DNA of 64,000 bases from Plotosus lineatus (taxonomy: Eukaryota; Chordata; Actinopteri; Siluriformes; Plotosidae): NCBI GenBank assembly GCA_024760905.1, contig CM045746.1, forward strand, positions 5,067,001-5,131,000. Reading direction: 5' to 3'. The position numbers and the translations under genes were made by a program. Position 1 is the first letter of the stretch. Each line of letters opens with the position of its first letter. This document shows, in pieces, positions 54,735 to 64,000 of the stretch. The notes under the pieces are model-generated. The model was not told the DNA's origin and searched no databases. It saw nothing but the letters and a program-made list of their open reading frames with translations.

Positions 54735-55150
54735 CACGGTGGTGCAGTGGTTAGCACGTCTAACTCATATGGGTTCGTTTCCAGGGCTCGAGCATTTCTG
54801 TGTTCTCCCCATGCTTGGCTCAGTTTCCATGCACAGTAGACTAATCAGCTATCGATAGGTGTGAGCGCAACTGGTTGTGTGATGGCCTGGAAAGTTGACC
54901 AAGGTGTACCCCACCATCACCCACAGTCTACTTCTTTCCACAGTATAAAGACATTCACATTTCCACAGTAGGCAAATTGGCAGTTCCAAATTGCCTTGGG
55001 TGTAAATGTAACTGTAAATTGTTGTGTGTGGGCTTTGGTCCCGCGATGGTCTGGGGAGCTGTTCAGGGTGTACCCTGCCTTCACCAAGAGCCAACTAAGA
55101 TAGGCGCCAATGTGACCCTGGTGGGATTAAGCAGTTTGGCAAATAAATGA
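54735..55150 (+). repeat. V-SINE-like SINE (right-arm copy)
   Basis: Head GTGGTGCAGTGGTTAGCACG at 54739, followed by body and L2-like tail (GGGGAGCTGTTCAGGGTGTA) ending AATGAATGAATG. Partner of 990-1430. Confidence 0.8.
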
Positions 55151-55473
55151 ATGAATGACTGCAACAGGTGAATTTCAGAAAAAAAGTCACCAGATTTTAT
55201 AGATAGACATTTTCCATGTTAAAATTTAAAAAGACTCTCAGTAATAAACTGACCTAGAGCCATTGCTGTGATGAGAAACAGGAAAGCATTGACACACTTT
55301 CAAATATTTATTCAATTCGCTTCTGAGTCACCTTAAAGCAGTGCTTCTCAATTATTTTATGTTGCGCCCCCACTAGGAAGCGAAAAACATTTCGCCACCC
55401 CCAATATTGAGGTTTTGCAGTCACGTAACCCCAATACCTTCATGTGCCATCTTGGACGGCAAGCGTGATCCAG

Positions 55474-55507
<34 letters not shown>

Positions 55508-55542
55508 CGTTTCACTAAGCATGGCTTCAACAACAAACGATA

Positions 55543-56025
55543 ATGACAGTGAAAGCAAAATATGCGAGAGTGTTGAAGGCAAAAGACACTATAATATTGT
55601 CAGACGTTGTCAATCATCTGACAGGTGATCAAAGGGCGAGGTATCTGAGGAAAATAAAGCAGCTGGGGATTGCCGATCCATGTCTAATGCCGCAGTCAAT
55701 GTTTTGGAATGTGTTAGAATGCGACCATTCTTCCCTTCCTGCTTTTGCCTACTTGGATCTTTGTACATATCTTGTGGGCCCATTGTACATATCTTGTGGG
55801 CCCATAACCGTGGGGCCCATCTCCATTTACTGGCAAAGAGTTAAAAGCTTACAAATCAGTGGAAGCTTACAAGTATTTTGTTGGCGGGTTGGCGTATTTG
55901 TAAGTGGTATGCAACAATGGGAGCCAGGAACCGGGAAAAGAGACGACCACCTCATAATGGCTAAGGTGCGTGTTCTATCCCCTAATAGAGCTACACAGAC
56001 AAGCGCTTATGCAATAATAAATTAA
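55543..56025 (+). CDS. N-terminal fragment of a YqaJ-type transposon helper (160 codons)
   Basis: The frame reads LRKIKQLGIADPCLMPQS and then a tyrosine/aromatic-rich segment with LDLCTYLVGP, FVSGMQQWEP and an AKVRVLSPN-like end. From family knowledge this resembles the N-terminal part of large fish proteins with a SWIM finger and a C-terminal YqaJ exonuclease, usually transposon-borne. The SWIM and nuclease parts are absent. A 24-bp duplication (about 55757-55804; TTGTACATATCTTGTGGGCC twice) adds eight residues. An overlapping frame from 55520 may hold the true start with a shift. No evidence of function remains. Confidence 0.5.
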   Translation: MTVKAKYARVLKAKDTIILSDVVNHLTGDQRARYLRKIKQLGIADPCLMPQSMFWNVLECDHSSLPAFAYLDLCTYLVGPLYISCGPITVGPISIYWQRVKSLQISGSLQVFCWRVGVFVSGMQQWEPGTGKRDDHLIMAKVRVLSPNRATQTSAYAIIN

Positions 56026-56111
56026 AATTATCAGTGCTTATAATGGTTGTATAAATTCACATATTTTATATATACACTAGTATATACATAATATAATAAT
56101 GTATATTTACC

Positions 56112-56289
56112 TGATACAAAGTGTTCGCTGCATATTCTACTGTATTGTGTAGGATTCCATTCTTTCCTATTTACCGCTGCGATCCACTTGGCTTTTCTCT
56201 CCGGGTCAGATGGAAAACAATAAAATGACAGTGCAGGCTTTACTCCTCTGTCTATTTGCACAGCCAACAGCGCAACACGATATAACCAT
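56112..56289 (-). pseudogene. THAP zinc-finger exon, frameshifted
   Basis: From ATG at 56289 the first frame gives CCAVGCANR, the first cysteine pair of a THAP finger. After a shift near 56245 the second frame continues GVKPALSFYCFPSD, RKAKWIAAVNRKEWNP and ICSEHF, the second CxxH pair of the C2CH finger. A splice donor-like GTAAAT follows VSG at about 56112. THAP fingers are the DNA-binding domains of several eukaryotic transposases. Only this first exon is left. Confidence 0.75.
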
Positions 56290-57004
56290 ACTCACTGGGT
56301 ATTTTGTATCACTCCGGGGAAGTTAGTAACCGACAAACAACATCCACTTGGGTAATGTTGAACCACTATTACTTATTTTAAAATGTTTATCAATGTTGAA
56401 TGAGCGAGCACCGTCCGAATCATGCCGTCCAATATGGCATGTAAACATAAGTCATGTGACCCTGTGATGTCACGTGCAAAACCTCAATAAATAGTCTTAT
56501 TTGTCTATAAAATTGTTATAAGTAATCCTCTGCATAACACTGTATCCTTATTAAAATTATGGAAGACAAAAAAGGAAGAAATATAGATCAACTTCCAACG
56601 AAGAATAACTTTATTAATATTTTTTAGTCTTTAAACAAAAAGATTTAAAGTGCATCAATTTTCTTGAAATTTAAAGAAAGTATCCTTATTTAAACTGTAA
56701 ACATTTTCAACCAACAATTTAAACTACTCGATACTGAAAAATAAAATTAAATAAAATCAATAAATAATAATAAATTCAAATTGATCAGCAATATTAACTC
56801 ATGCACGATATATAAAACACTTTAAAAACAAAAATGAATAAAACAATGTATTATTATTATTATTATTTTTGTCAAACTGACTAAGTCCAGATTAATGGTA
56901 CAATAAGCACGTTTCACAGTGCACAGCTTTTTGAAGCGGAACATACTGAACTCTCAGCTCCTACTCAATGCTGAACTGGGACCTGGACTTATTTTCGCAG
57001 CAGT

Positions 57005-57400
57005 GACGTCATCCAGCATGACGGAGACCGTGTGTGCTGTAGGTAGGATCAGTGCTGTTCTGTGGGGTTTTCTGCACTGAGCAGTTTGGTAATCAACCTT
57101 ATCTGATGCTAAAAAGCTCACTGGTTTGCTGGAGTAGCATTCAGAAAGCAGGATGATTGTTGGTAATATTCGGCACTTTTTCGCTGAAAAAACTCACGCA
57201 GCTTATCACGTGATCGGGGTGTGATATGTCTTTAAGTGACGCCTGACTTTATTTGGCTTCATGTTGTCTGCTGCCAATGTTTTCAGACGCAGTAAACACA
57301 GCGGTCTTTCCTCGTTTCTCACCGCAGCACAGTGAAGCCGAGTGCTACAGCCGCTTCATCATACCTCCTCAACTTAGCTTTCGAGAGACTTTCGTTTCTC
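57005..57400 (-). pseudogene. BED zinc-finger hAT transposase fragment (right-arm copy)
   Basis: The minus-strand frame 57540-57319 ends with KLRRYDEAAVALGFTVLR. Further frames carry the CxxC (CLLCLKTL) and RRHLKT histidine of the BED finger, then YSSKPVSFL and a KPHRTA stretch ending at a GATGACGTCACTG-like position near 57000. Frameshifts occur in the finger. The best-preserved BED copy together with 63660-64000. Confidence 0.7.
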
Positions 57401-57689
57401 TCACCGTCTCTCTCTCCGCCTCTCTTTTCATCCCTGTTAAAAATTTCCGTGGTGGGTTGATTAACTTCACTTCTTATTTCACCTCTGGGCACACTCTGAC
57501 AGCGAGGAAGCCACTGCCACCTGCTGTAGTGGATGTACAATTACACTTTACTTTAATACGGAAAAAAAGAGCATGTTCCTTGGGGGTCACACGTGCCCCC
57601 CCCCTGGCATCCCTCCCCCGCCCGGGAGGCGCGCCCCACTATTTGAGAACTACTTCCTTAAAGGGACAAAATTTAATTAATGTCATATA

Positions 57690-58025
57690 ACTGTGAACGT
57701 GTTCATTAATTTTCTGAAACGATTAAATCCTAATTAAGAATGTGGAGAGGCTGTTGTGTATCTTAGCCAACTCTGGGCAAGTGTACATCCTGTTCAGCTT
57801 GCCAGGCCATCACAGGGCCACCACTCACACAACCATTTACACTCTCTTTCACATCTCGGGGCAATTTCTACCAGCCACTCTGCATCTTTGTGGACTGTAG
57901 AAGGAAACCCATGCAAACACGAGCAGCGTATGCAAACTCCACACTGAAACACCCAAACTGGGAATCAAACCCAGGACCTTCTTACCGCAAAGCACACATG
58001 CTAACCACTATGCCACTGTGCTTCC
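57690..58025 (-). repeat. V-SINE-like element
   Basis: Minus-strand head CACAGTGGCATAGTGGTTAG near 58018, body with CTACAGTCCACAAAGATGCA, L2-like tail to 57690. Confidence 0.8.
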
Positions 58026-58834
58026 CCTGTGAGTACATATAGCTTATAAAGAAGTGCTGATAGATATGCTGTTACTATGGCACACTAACAGGAAATCATT
58101 CACAGTCTTTCAAATGAGACAGTAAACTATAATCTTGATTGACTTTCCAAGGCCAAACCCCACCCCTATTTGAAAAGCCTTCAAACGAGAGAGAGGAGTA
58201 TTTGCTAATTTGGCCACGTCCATGTACTACAGAAAATGTTCAAAGACGGGCATATAGTTAATTAAAACCTGTAGAATACAGAGCCTATTTATTACAGTAT
58301 CCATGCTGTGTGGTGGAGGTATCTCACCCTCTATTAGTGCACCTCTAGATTCTTTTAAAAAGAATACATTTAGGTGTTTTCACACCAGATGCCAATTTGC
58401 ACCAGATGTGCTCCGTGAAGCATCACATGTACAGTAGCATCACTTAATGCCTTACACTTCACATTAAAGTGAACACACCGTTTCACATTATTCTACACAG
58501 AAACTACAGCACCTGGTCTTCTGTAGAAGACATTCTCCAACACTCTTTGTGCTTTCCTAAGCCCATAGCTATTAAGGAATACATCTAAAATGCCCCATGG
58601 TTACATCTGTCTGCCACATCACTCATAACTACAGGCTTCATTTGTTTTTAAGAGGAAATGGTGTTGCCCAAAGCCTTGCTTTCACTGCTGAGCTCCAAAT
58701 ATGGTGATTGTTGCGGCTCTTAAGGCCAATCTCCATGAGACATCTAGTATGAGGTATTACAAGTAGCATCACACAAAGCATCACATTGATCACATTCAGC
58801 TGCACTTTAATGAGCACTTAAATCCACATTTTTT
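58026..58834. other. No gene seen
   Basis: No coding frame with recognisable motifs and no transposon signature. Confidence 0.4.
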
Positions 58835-59055
58835 TCCTTTTGGCTGTTCCCGTTTTTCTCAGGGTTTTTTTTTTTTTTTTTTTTTTACGTCAGAAGCCCT
58901 TCCTGACACAACCCTTTAGCAAGGGGCACAAACACACTGAGAGATATGCAGCTCCTCTTATTGAAAGTCAGCAATGGTTCTTTTACATAAACCTTTCACC
59001 ATAGACAGTGAAAGACATGGCTGGACTTCAGTAACCCAGTTCGCTGCACTAATGA
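58835..59055 (-). repeat. SINE-A with RTE-derived tail, degraded
   Basis: A 3' end at TTTTTCCTTTTGGCTGTTCC, a LINE 5'-UTR-like segment with a poly(T) expansion (58867-58886), and body to CAGTTCGCTGCACTAATG. The head is missing. Confidence 0.8.
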
Positions 59056-59254
59056 AAGAGTGAATGCTTTATCTTGTCAGTGTTCTACTGTTTAGGGTGC
59101 TCTGCTCATGCATGTAATAGTGTTGAACTTAATAAACACTAAACACTTGTTAAATTTCAGTAACCTCTGCTGTAGGACATCCTTCTTCACAACCATAACC
59201 ATGAAACATAGTGTCAGAATCATTAATTATTAACAAGGCACCGCATCAATATCT

Positions 59255-59545
59255 GAGGTGATGTAGTGGCTAGCACTCACAGCAAGAAGGTCCTGGGTTC
59301 AAATCCCAGGTACAGTGAGGACAGGAGTTGGCACATTCTTCCCATGGTTGTGTGAGTTTCCTCCAGGTACTCTGGTTTCCTCCGACAGTCCAAAGACATG
59401 CATATTGGTTTAACTGGTTATTCCAAATTGCCCCCAGGTGTGAATGACTGTGTGTGTTGGCCATGCAATGGTTTGGAGAACTGTTTAGGGTGTACCCTTC
59501 CCTAACTGGGGACTCGTCCATGACCCTAATTACGATTAAATGGTT
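59255..59545 (+). repeat. V-SINE-like element
   Basis: Head ATGTAGTGGCTAGCACTCAC with B box GGTTCAAATCCCAG at 59295, body with CCTCCGACAGTCCAAAGACA, L2-like tail to 59545. Confidence 0.85.
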
Positions 59546-59664
59546 GGTGATTGAGACTGGTGAAAAGTATTATACAGCCTTAAATGAGGGTCAGCAAGGG
59601 CACTGGTCTGTCTATGGCTACACATGCTCTCTATTCTTGTCTCTGTCATTCTTTGTCAGTTTGC

Positions 59665-59669
<5 letters not shown>

Positions 59670-59732
<63 letters not shown>

Positions 59733-59910
59733 CTCTTTCTCAGCCTGCCAGTCTCTTCGTCTCTCTCTTTCTGTCTGTCTGTCTGTATTTCTGTCTGTCA
59801 TTCAATCTGCCTTTCTCTAACAATTTGTCTTCTTCTCAGTCTGACCGTCTCACTCTTTGTTTCTCTTTCTATCTCCCTTGCTCCCTTTCTCAGCCTGCCA
59901 GTCTCTCGGT

Positions 59911-59977
<67 letters not shown>

Positions 59978-59980
59978 TAG
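59670..59980. repeat. (CT)n low-complexity tract
   Basis: Two long CT runs (59670-59724 and 59912-59972) joined by CT-rich sequence. The long serine/leucine-rich frames across it are artefacts of the repeat. Confidence 0.95.
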
Positions 59981-60306
59981 AAAGACTGATAGTGGAAATG
60001 GCTCCAATCCTCAGAGGCTCCACTGTACTTACAGAAAAAGAGCCCAGCAATTAACACCCACACCCACCCACCCACACAAAAATGCACATCTATTCTGAGG
60101 TACAGATGAATTGGACTGAGCAGAAAGAGCTTTGCGAGGGTATTATGTCAAAAGCCTGTCAATCATTTTGAGTGCTTTCAGGCATATGTGAGGTTTTGAC
60201 AGAACGCCCTCATTTTGTTTGTTTATTTGTTTTGTTACCTTCTTGCCTCTCCTGTGTGTTACACTGTCATCCCAATTTCCACATCATTATCTATTGGTCA
60301 GTGGAA

Positions 60307-63045
60307 TCTTCTTCTTCTTGTTTCCCTTTCGGCTGTTCCCTTCAGGGGTTGCCACAGCAAATGATCTGCCTCCATATCACCCTATCCTCTGCATCTTTTG
60401 CTCTTACTCCAACTACTTTCATGTCCTCCTTCACCACATCCATAAATCTTCTCTTTGGTCTTCCTCTAGGCCTTCTGTCTGGTAGTTCCAACCTCAGCAT
60501 CCTACTACCAATATACTTACTATCTCTCCTCTGTACATGTCCAAACCATCTCAATCGAGCCTCTCTGACTTTGTCTTCAAAACGTCTTACATGTACTGTC
60601 CCTCTGATGTACTCATTCCTGATCTTATTCATCCTCGTTACTCCCAAAGAGAACCTCAACATTTTCATCTCTGCTACCTCCAGCTCTACCTCCTGTCTTT
60701 TCCTCAGTGCCACTGTTTCTAAACCATACAACATCGCTGGCCTCATCACTGTCTTGTACACTTTTCCTTTCATTCTTGCCGATACCTTCCTATCACATAT
60801 CACACCGGACACTTTTCTTCAACCATTCCAACCTGCCTGCACACGCTTCTACACCTCTTTTCCATCAGAGTCCATTGTTCTGGATTGTTGAGCCTAAGTA
60901 CTTAAAATCCTCTACCTTCCCTTTCTCTGCTCCCTGTAACCTCACCGTTCCTCTTGGGTCCTTGTCATTCATGCACATGTATTCTGTCTTACTGAGGCTA
61001 ATCTTCATTCCTCTCCTTTCCAGGCCATACCTCCTCCTCTCTAGAATTTCCTGCACTTGTTCTCTGCTCTCAGTAGAAATCACAATGTCATCTGCAAACA
61101 TCATAGTCCTTGGGGAATCTTGTGTAACCTCGTCTGTCAGCCTGTCCATCACCATAGCAAACAAGAAGGGGCTCAGAGCTGACCCTTGATGCAGTCCCAC
61201 CTCCACCTTGAACTCTTCTGTCACACCGACAGCACACCTCACCACTGTCTTATATCGCTCATACATGTCCTGCACCACTCTAACATACTTCTCTGCCACT
61301 CCAGACTTCTTCATGCAGTACCACAGTTCCTCTCTCTGCACCGTCATATGCTTTCTCCAGATCCACAAAGGCACAATGCAGCTCCCTCTGACCTTCTCTG
61401 TACTTCTCTATTAACATCCTCAAAGCAAACACTGCATCTGTAGTGCTCTTTCCTGGCATGAAACCAAACTGTTGTTCACAAATGCTGACCTCTGCCCTAA
61501 GTCTAGCTTCCACTATTCTTTCCCATACCTTCATTGTATGGCTCATTAACTTTATCCCTCTGGAGCTGCCACAACTCTGCACGTCTCCCTTGTTCTTAAA
61601 AATGGGCACCGTCATACTTCTCCTCCATTCCTCCGGCATCTGCTCACTCTCTCAGACCTTGTTGAATGTTCTTGTCAGAAAATCTACTGCTGCCTTGCCT
61701 AGACACTTCCATACCTCCACAGGTATGTTATCAGGACCAACTGCTTTTCCACTCTTCATCCTCTTCAATGCCGTCCTCACTTCACCCTTACTAATCTTTA
61801 CTACTTCCTGGTCCTCAACAGTCACCTCTTCTACTCTTTTTTCTCTCTCATTTTCTTCATTCATCACCTCTTTAAAGTACTCTTTCCATCTTCCAAGCAC
61901 ATTTCTGTCATAAGTCAATACATTTCCCACTTTGTCCTTAATCACTCTAACTTAACTCTAACTTAATTCTAAGTCTTTCCCATCTTTATTTCTCTGCTGT
62001 GCCAACCTCCTGCACTTTCTCATTCCACCACCAAGTCTCCTTATCTACTTTCCTTCCAGAGGACACACCAAGTACTCTCCTACCTGTCTCCCTGAGCACA
62101 TTAGCTTAGAGTCGTTGTCCAGTCATCTGGAAGCACTTCCTGGCCACCCAAAGCCTGTTTCAACTCCTCCTTGAAGACAACACGACTCTCTTCCTTTTTC
62201 AGCTTCCACCACATTGTCTTCTGCTCTGCCTTTGCCTTCTTCACCTTCTTCACCATCGGCATCATCCTACACACCACCATCATATGCTGTTTGGAAACAC
62301 TCTCACCCACTACTACTTTGCAGTCACTGACTTCATTCAAATTTAATTGCCTACACAAGATGTAGTCTACCTGTGTGCACCTACCTCCGCTTTTATAAGT
62401 CACCATATGCTCCTGTCTCTTCTGAAAGAAAGTATTTCACAGAGCCATTTCCATCCTTTTTGCAAAATCTATCACCATCTGTCCTTCTGCATTCCTGTCC
62501 TGGATACCAAACCTGCCCATCACTTCCTCATCCCCTCTGTTTTCTGCACCGACATGTCCATTGAAGTCTGCCTCAATGACCACTCTTTCACTGCTGGAGG
62601 TACTCTGCATCACTTCATCTAATTCACTCCAGAACCTCTCCTTCACTTCTAGCTCACATCCTGCCTGTGGGGCATAAGCACTAACAACATTGAACATCAC
62701 ACCTTCAATTTCTAACTTGAGACTCATCACTCTGTCTGACACTCTTTTCCCTTCTAGAACATTCCTGACCAACCCCTCCTTCAAGATGACTCCTACACCA
62801 GTTCTCTTCCCATCCACACCATGAAAAAAACAGCTTAAACCCTGCTCGTAAGCTTCTAGCCTTGCTACCTTTCAACCTGGTCTCCTGGACACACAGTATG
62901 TCCCCCCCTCTTCGTCTGCTTCATGTCAGTCAGATTTCTATCTTTTTCTGTCATAGTTCCAACATTCAAAGTCCCCACTCTCAGTCCTAGCCTCATGCCT
63001 TTCCTCTTCTCTCTCTGCCTACGGACACGCCGCCCGCCTCTCCTT
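60307..63045 (-). pseudogene. Long uninterrupted RTE LINE copy (endonuclease to 3' end)
   Basis: The 3' end is at CTTCTTCTTCTTG (60307), and coding sequence extends to about 63045 in the region just after the 5' UTR. Minus-strand motifs in order: endonuclease residues VSAYAPQAG and DFNGHVG (about 62560), linker (KAEQKTMWWKLKKEE), RT start GPDNIP (61740), GNYRG equivalent, FVDLEKAYD (61350), FADDIV (61095), KYLGSTIQ, and C-terminal RPRGRPKRRFMD (60450). A deletion near 61960-62020 removes part of the linker, and at least four shifts (for example near 61330 and 60880) kill the frame. The 5' end is truncated. Confidence 0.88.
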
Positions 63046-63335
63046 TTTCTATTGGTAAGTTGAATAAACCTCTTATATTCAAATTACATTCTTTAAATGT
63101 ACATGTACAGTACTTCAAACAGCAAAGTCATTGGACTCAGATGGCCTTGACCTGTCAATCACAGAGATATCAGGCAGGCCACAATCAGCAAAATGTCTCT
63201 CTCCTTATATACCTTTAACCACGTGTATGATTCTGTACTACAGAGAAGCTCGTTTTTTTAATGTTATTGTTTATATATTTGGAAGTGTGGCTATGGTTTT
63301 ATTGGGGTGTGACTGTGTGGAATTTGGGGTTAACT
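63046..63335. other. No gene seen
   Basis: Short AT-rich stretch between LINE and hAT copies without recognisable features. Confidence 0.4.
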
Positions 63336-64000
63336 CAGTTGCTCTAAAATAGTGTGGAGCACCCCCCCCCCCCAGGGGGGGTGCGATGCCAGGGGCTGTG
63401 CATGTGACCCCAGGGAACATGCTTTTCTTTTTGTCATATTAAAGTCAAGTGTAATTGTACATCCACTACAGCAGGTGGCAGTGGCTTCCTTACTGTCAGA
63501 GTGTGCCCAGAGGTAAAATAGGAAGTGAAGTTAATCAAGCCATCAAGGAAATTTTTAACAGGGACTGAAAGAGAGGCAGAAAGAGACTGAGACGGTGAGA
63601 GAAACGAAAGTCTCCCGAAAGCTAAGTGGAGGAGGTATAATGAAGCGGATGTAGCACTCGGCTTCACTGTGCTACGGTGAGAAACAAGGAAAAACTGCTG
63701 TGGTCACTGTCTGAAAACATTGGCAGCAAACAGCATGACGCTGAATAAAGTCAGGCATCACTTAAAGACATCACACCCCGATCACATGATAAGCTGCGTG
63801 AGTTTTTTCAGCGAAAATGTGCCGAACATTACCAACAACCATCCCACTTTGTGAATGCTACTCCAGCAAACCAGCAAGCTCTGTTAACATTATATAAGGT
63901 GGAGTACCAAACTGCTCACTGCAGAAAACCCCACAGCAGAGCAGAGGAACTGATACTACCTGCAGTAGACTCGGCTCTGTCATGCTGGATGACGTCACTG
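63336..64000 (+). mobile_element. BED-finger hAT transposon copy, 5' part (runs off the window)
   Basis: It starts CAGTTGCTCTAAAATAGTG, the counterpart of the right-end repeat at 57655, and continues through the same 5' UTR as positions 1-225. It then shows BED residues (CLKTLAANSM; VRHHLKT) and a KPASSL-like region near 63870. Frameshifted. The transposase core, if any, lies beyond the window. Confidence 0.8.

Larger units (their letters stand above)
55407..56487 (+). mobile_element. Two-gene DNA transposon remnant (ISL2EU-like; THAP plus YqaJ-type helper)
   Basis: Inverted repeats begin TTGAGGTTTTGCA at both ends and stay similar for about 70 bp (including TGCCAT-TTGGACGGCA). They are flanked by TA. 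The left arm near 728-738 has the empty site. Two frames start near opposite ends and point towards each other: a YqaJ-helper-like N-terminus (plus) and a THAP finger (minus). The 1.08-kb size implies a large internal deletion. ISL2EU is named from recollection that such elements pair a transposase with a YqaJ-type nuclease; a different two-gene superfamily is possible. Confidence 0.7.
55339..57655 (-). mobile_element. BED-finger hAT transposon (right-arm copy), both ends present
   Basis: The left end CAGTGCTTCTCAATTATT and the complement of the right end (AAGTAGTTCTCAAATAGTGG) form imperfect inverted repeats. The 8-bp duplication CCTTAAAG (55331-55338, 57656-57663) is exact. The coding strand is minus. 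The transposase core is lost, leaving the BED region and one UTR-like end, and a second transposon is nested at 55407-56487. Confidence 0.85.
51205..57663. repeat. Right arm of the inverted duplication
   Basis: Reverse-complement partner of 1-2457 plus 12999-13955. Private insertions in this arm: SINE piece 52327-52575, LINE 52934-54203 and THAP/YqaJ element 55407-56487. It lacks the left-arm LINE complex. 50950-51204 has no left-arm equivalent. Confidence 0.9.

Noticed and set aside
59454..60098. 214-codon frame rich in serine and leucine
   Set aside because: It is the translation of CT microsatellite runs; overlapping frames in all phases are similarly open.
60172..61189. Plus-strand frames of 239 and 160 codons
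   Set aside because: Antisense shadows of the minus-strand RTE LINE copy at 60307-63045.

Overview
The window looks like vertebrate nuclear DNA, most likely from a ray-finned fish. It is AT-rich, full of microsatellites (TA, CA/TG, GA/CT, ATT) and packed with fish-type transposable elements: an RTE/BovB-like LINE, Tc1-like and Tigger-like elements, several hAT families, tRNA-derived SINEs, a Penelope-type repeat and a Ty3/gypsy-type LTR element. There are no bacterial operons or CRISPR arrays. The only host-gene candidate is a short first coding exon near 38.46 kb (possible fam131b start). Almost every long open frame is a transposon relic or its antisense shadow.

Layout. 1-13955 is the left arm of a large, diverged inverted duplication whose right arm is 51205-57663. 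A single near full-length RTE LINE (2475-12981, minus) sits in the left arm and is split by three later insertions: a hAT MITE (2633-3163), a composite DNA element (3873-9099) and a Tc1 element (9335-10980). The composite itself contains a Penelope-like palindrome, a short LINE copy and a hAT element (5098-8206), which in turn holds a SINE and another LINE. 13.9-19 kb carries a second palindrome, a Tc1 transposon, a SINE and Tigger elements. 19-31 kb holds RTE pieces, a 3.5-kb Tigger element and a SINE broken by a hAT element inside a foldback MITE. 31.7-34.2 kb is a second LINE family with a 5' inversion. 34-41 kb is poorer in elements and holds the host exon candidate. 41.7-49.1 kb has a hAT element carrying a SINE, then a decayed LTR retrotransposon whose integrase lies upstream of its reverse transcriptase (Gmr1-like order). 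51-57.7 kb is the right arm, with its own private insertions. 60.3-63.0 kb is another long RTE copy, and the window ends in a BED-finger hAT copy.

Most notable signals: (1) five sequences matching the complete hammerhead ribozyme core and its three stems, four of them paired head-to-head in near-perfect palindromes; (2) a SINE family with one head and body but two alternative tails, one L2-like and one built from both the 5' UTR and the 3' end of the RTE LINE in the same window; (3) the inverted duplication, where each arm preserves empty sites for insertions in the other; (4) a 1.1-kb two-gene DNA transposon remnant pairing a THAP finger with the N-terminus of a YqaJ-type helper. All element names come from reading motifs by eye; no database search was possible.
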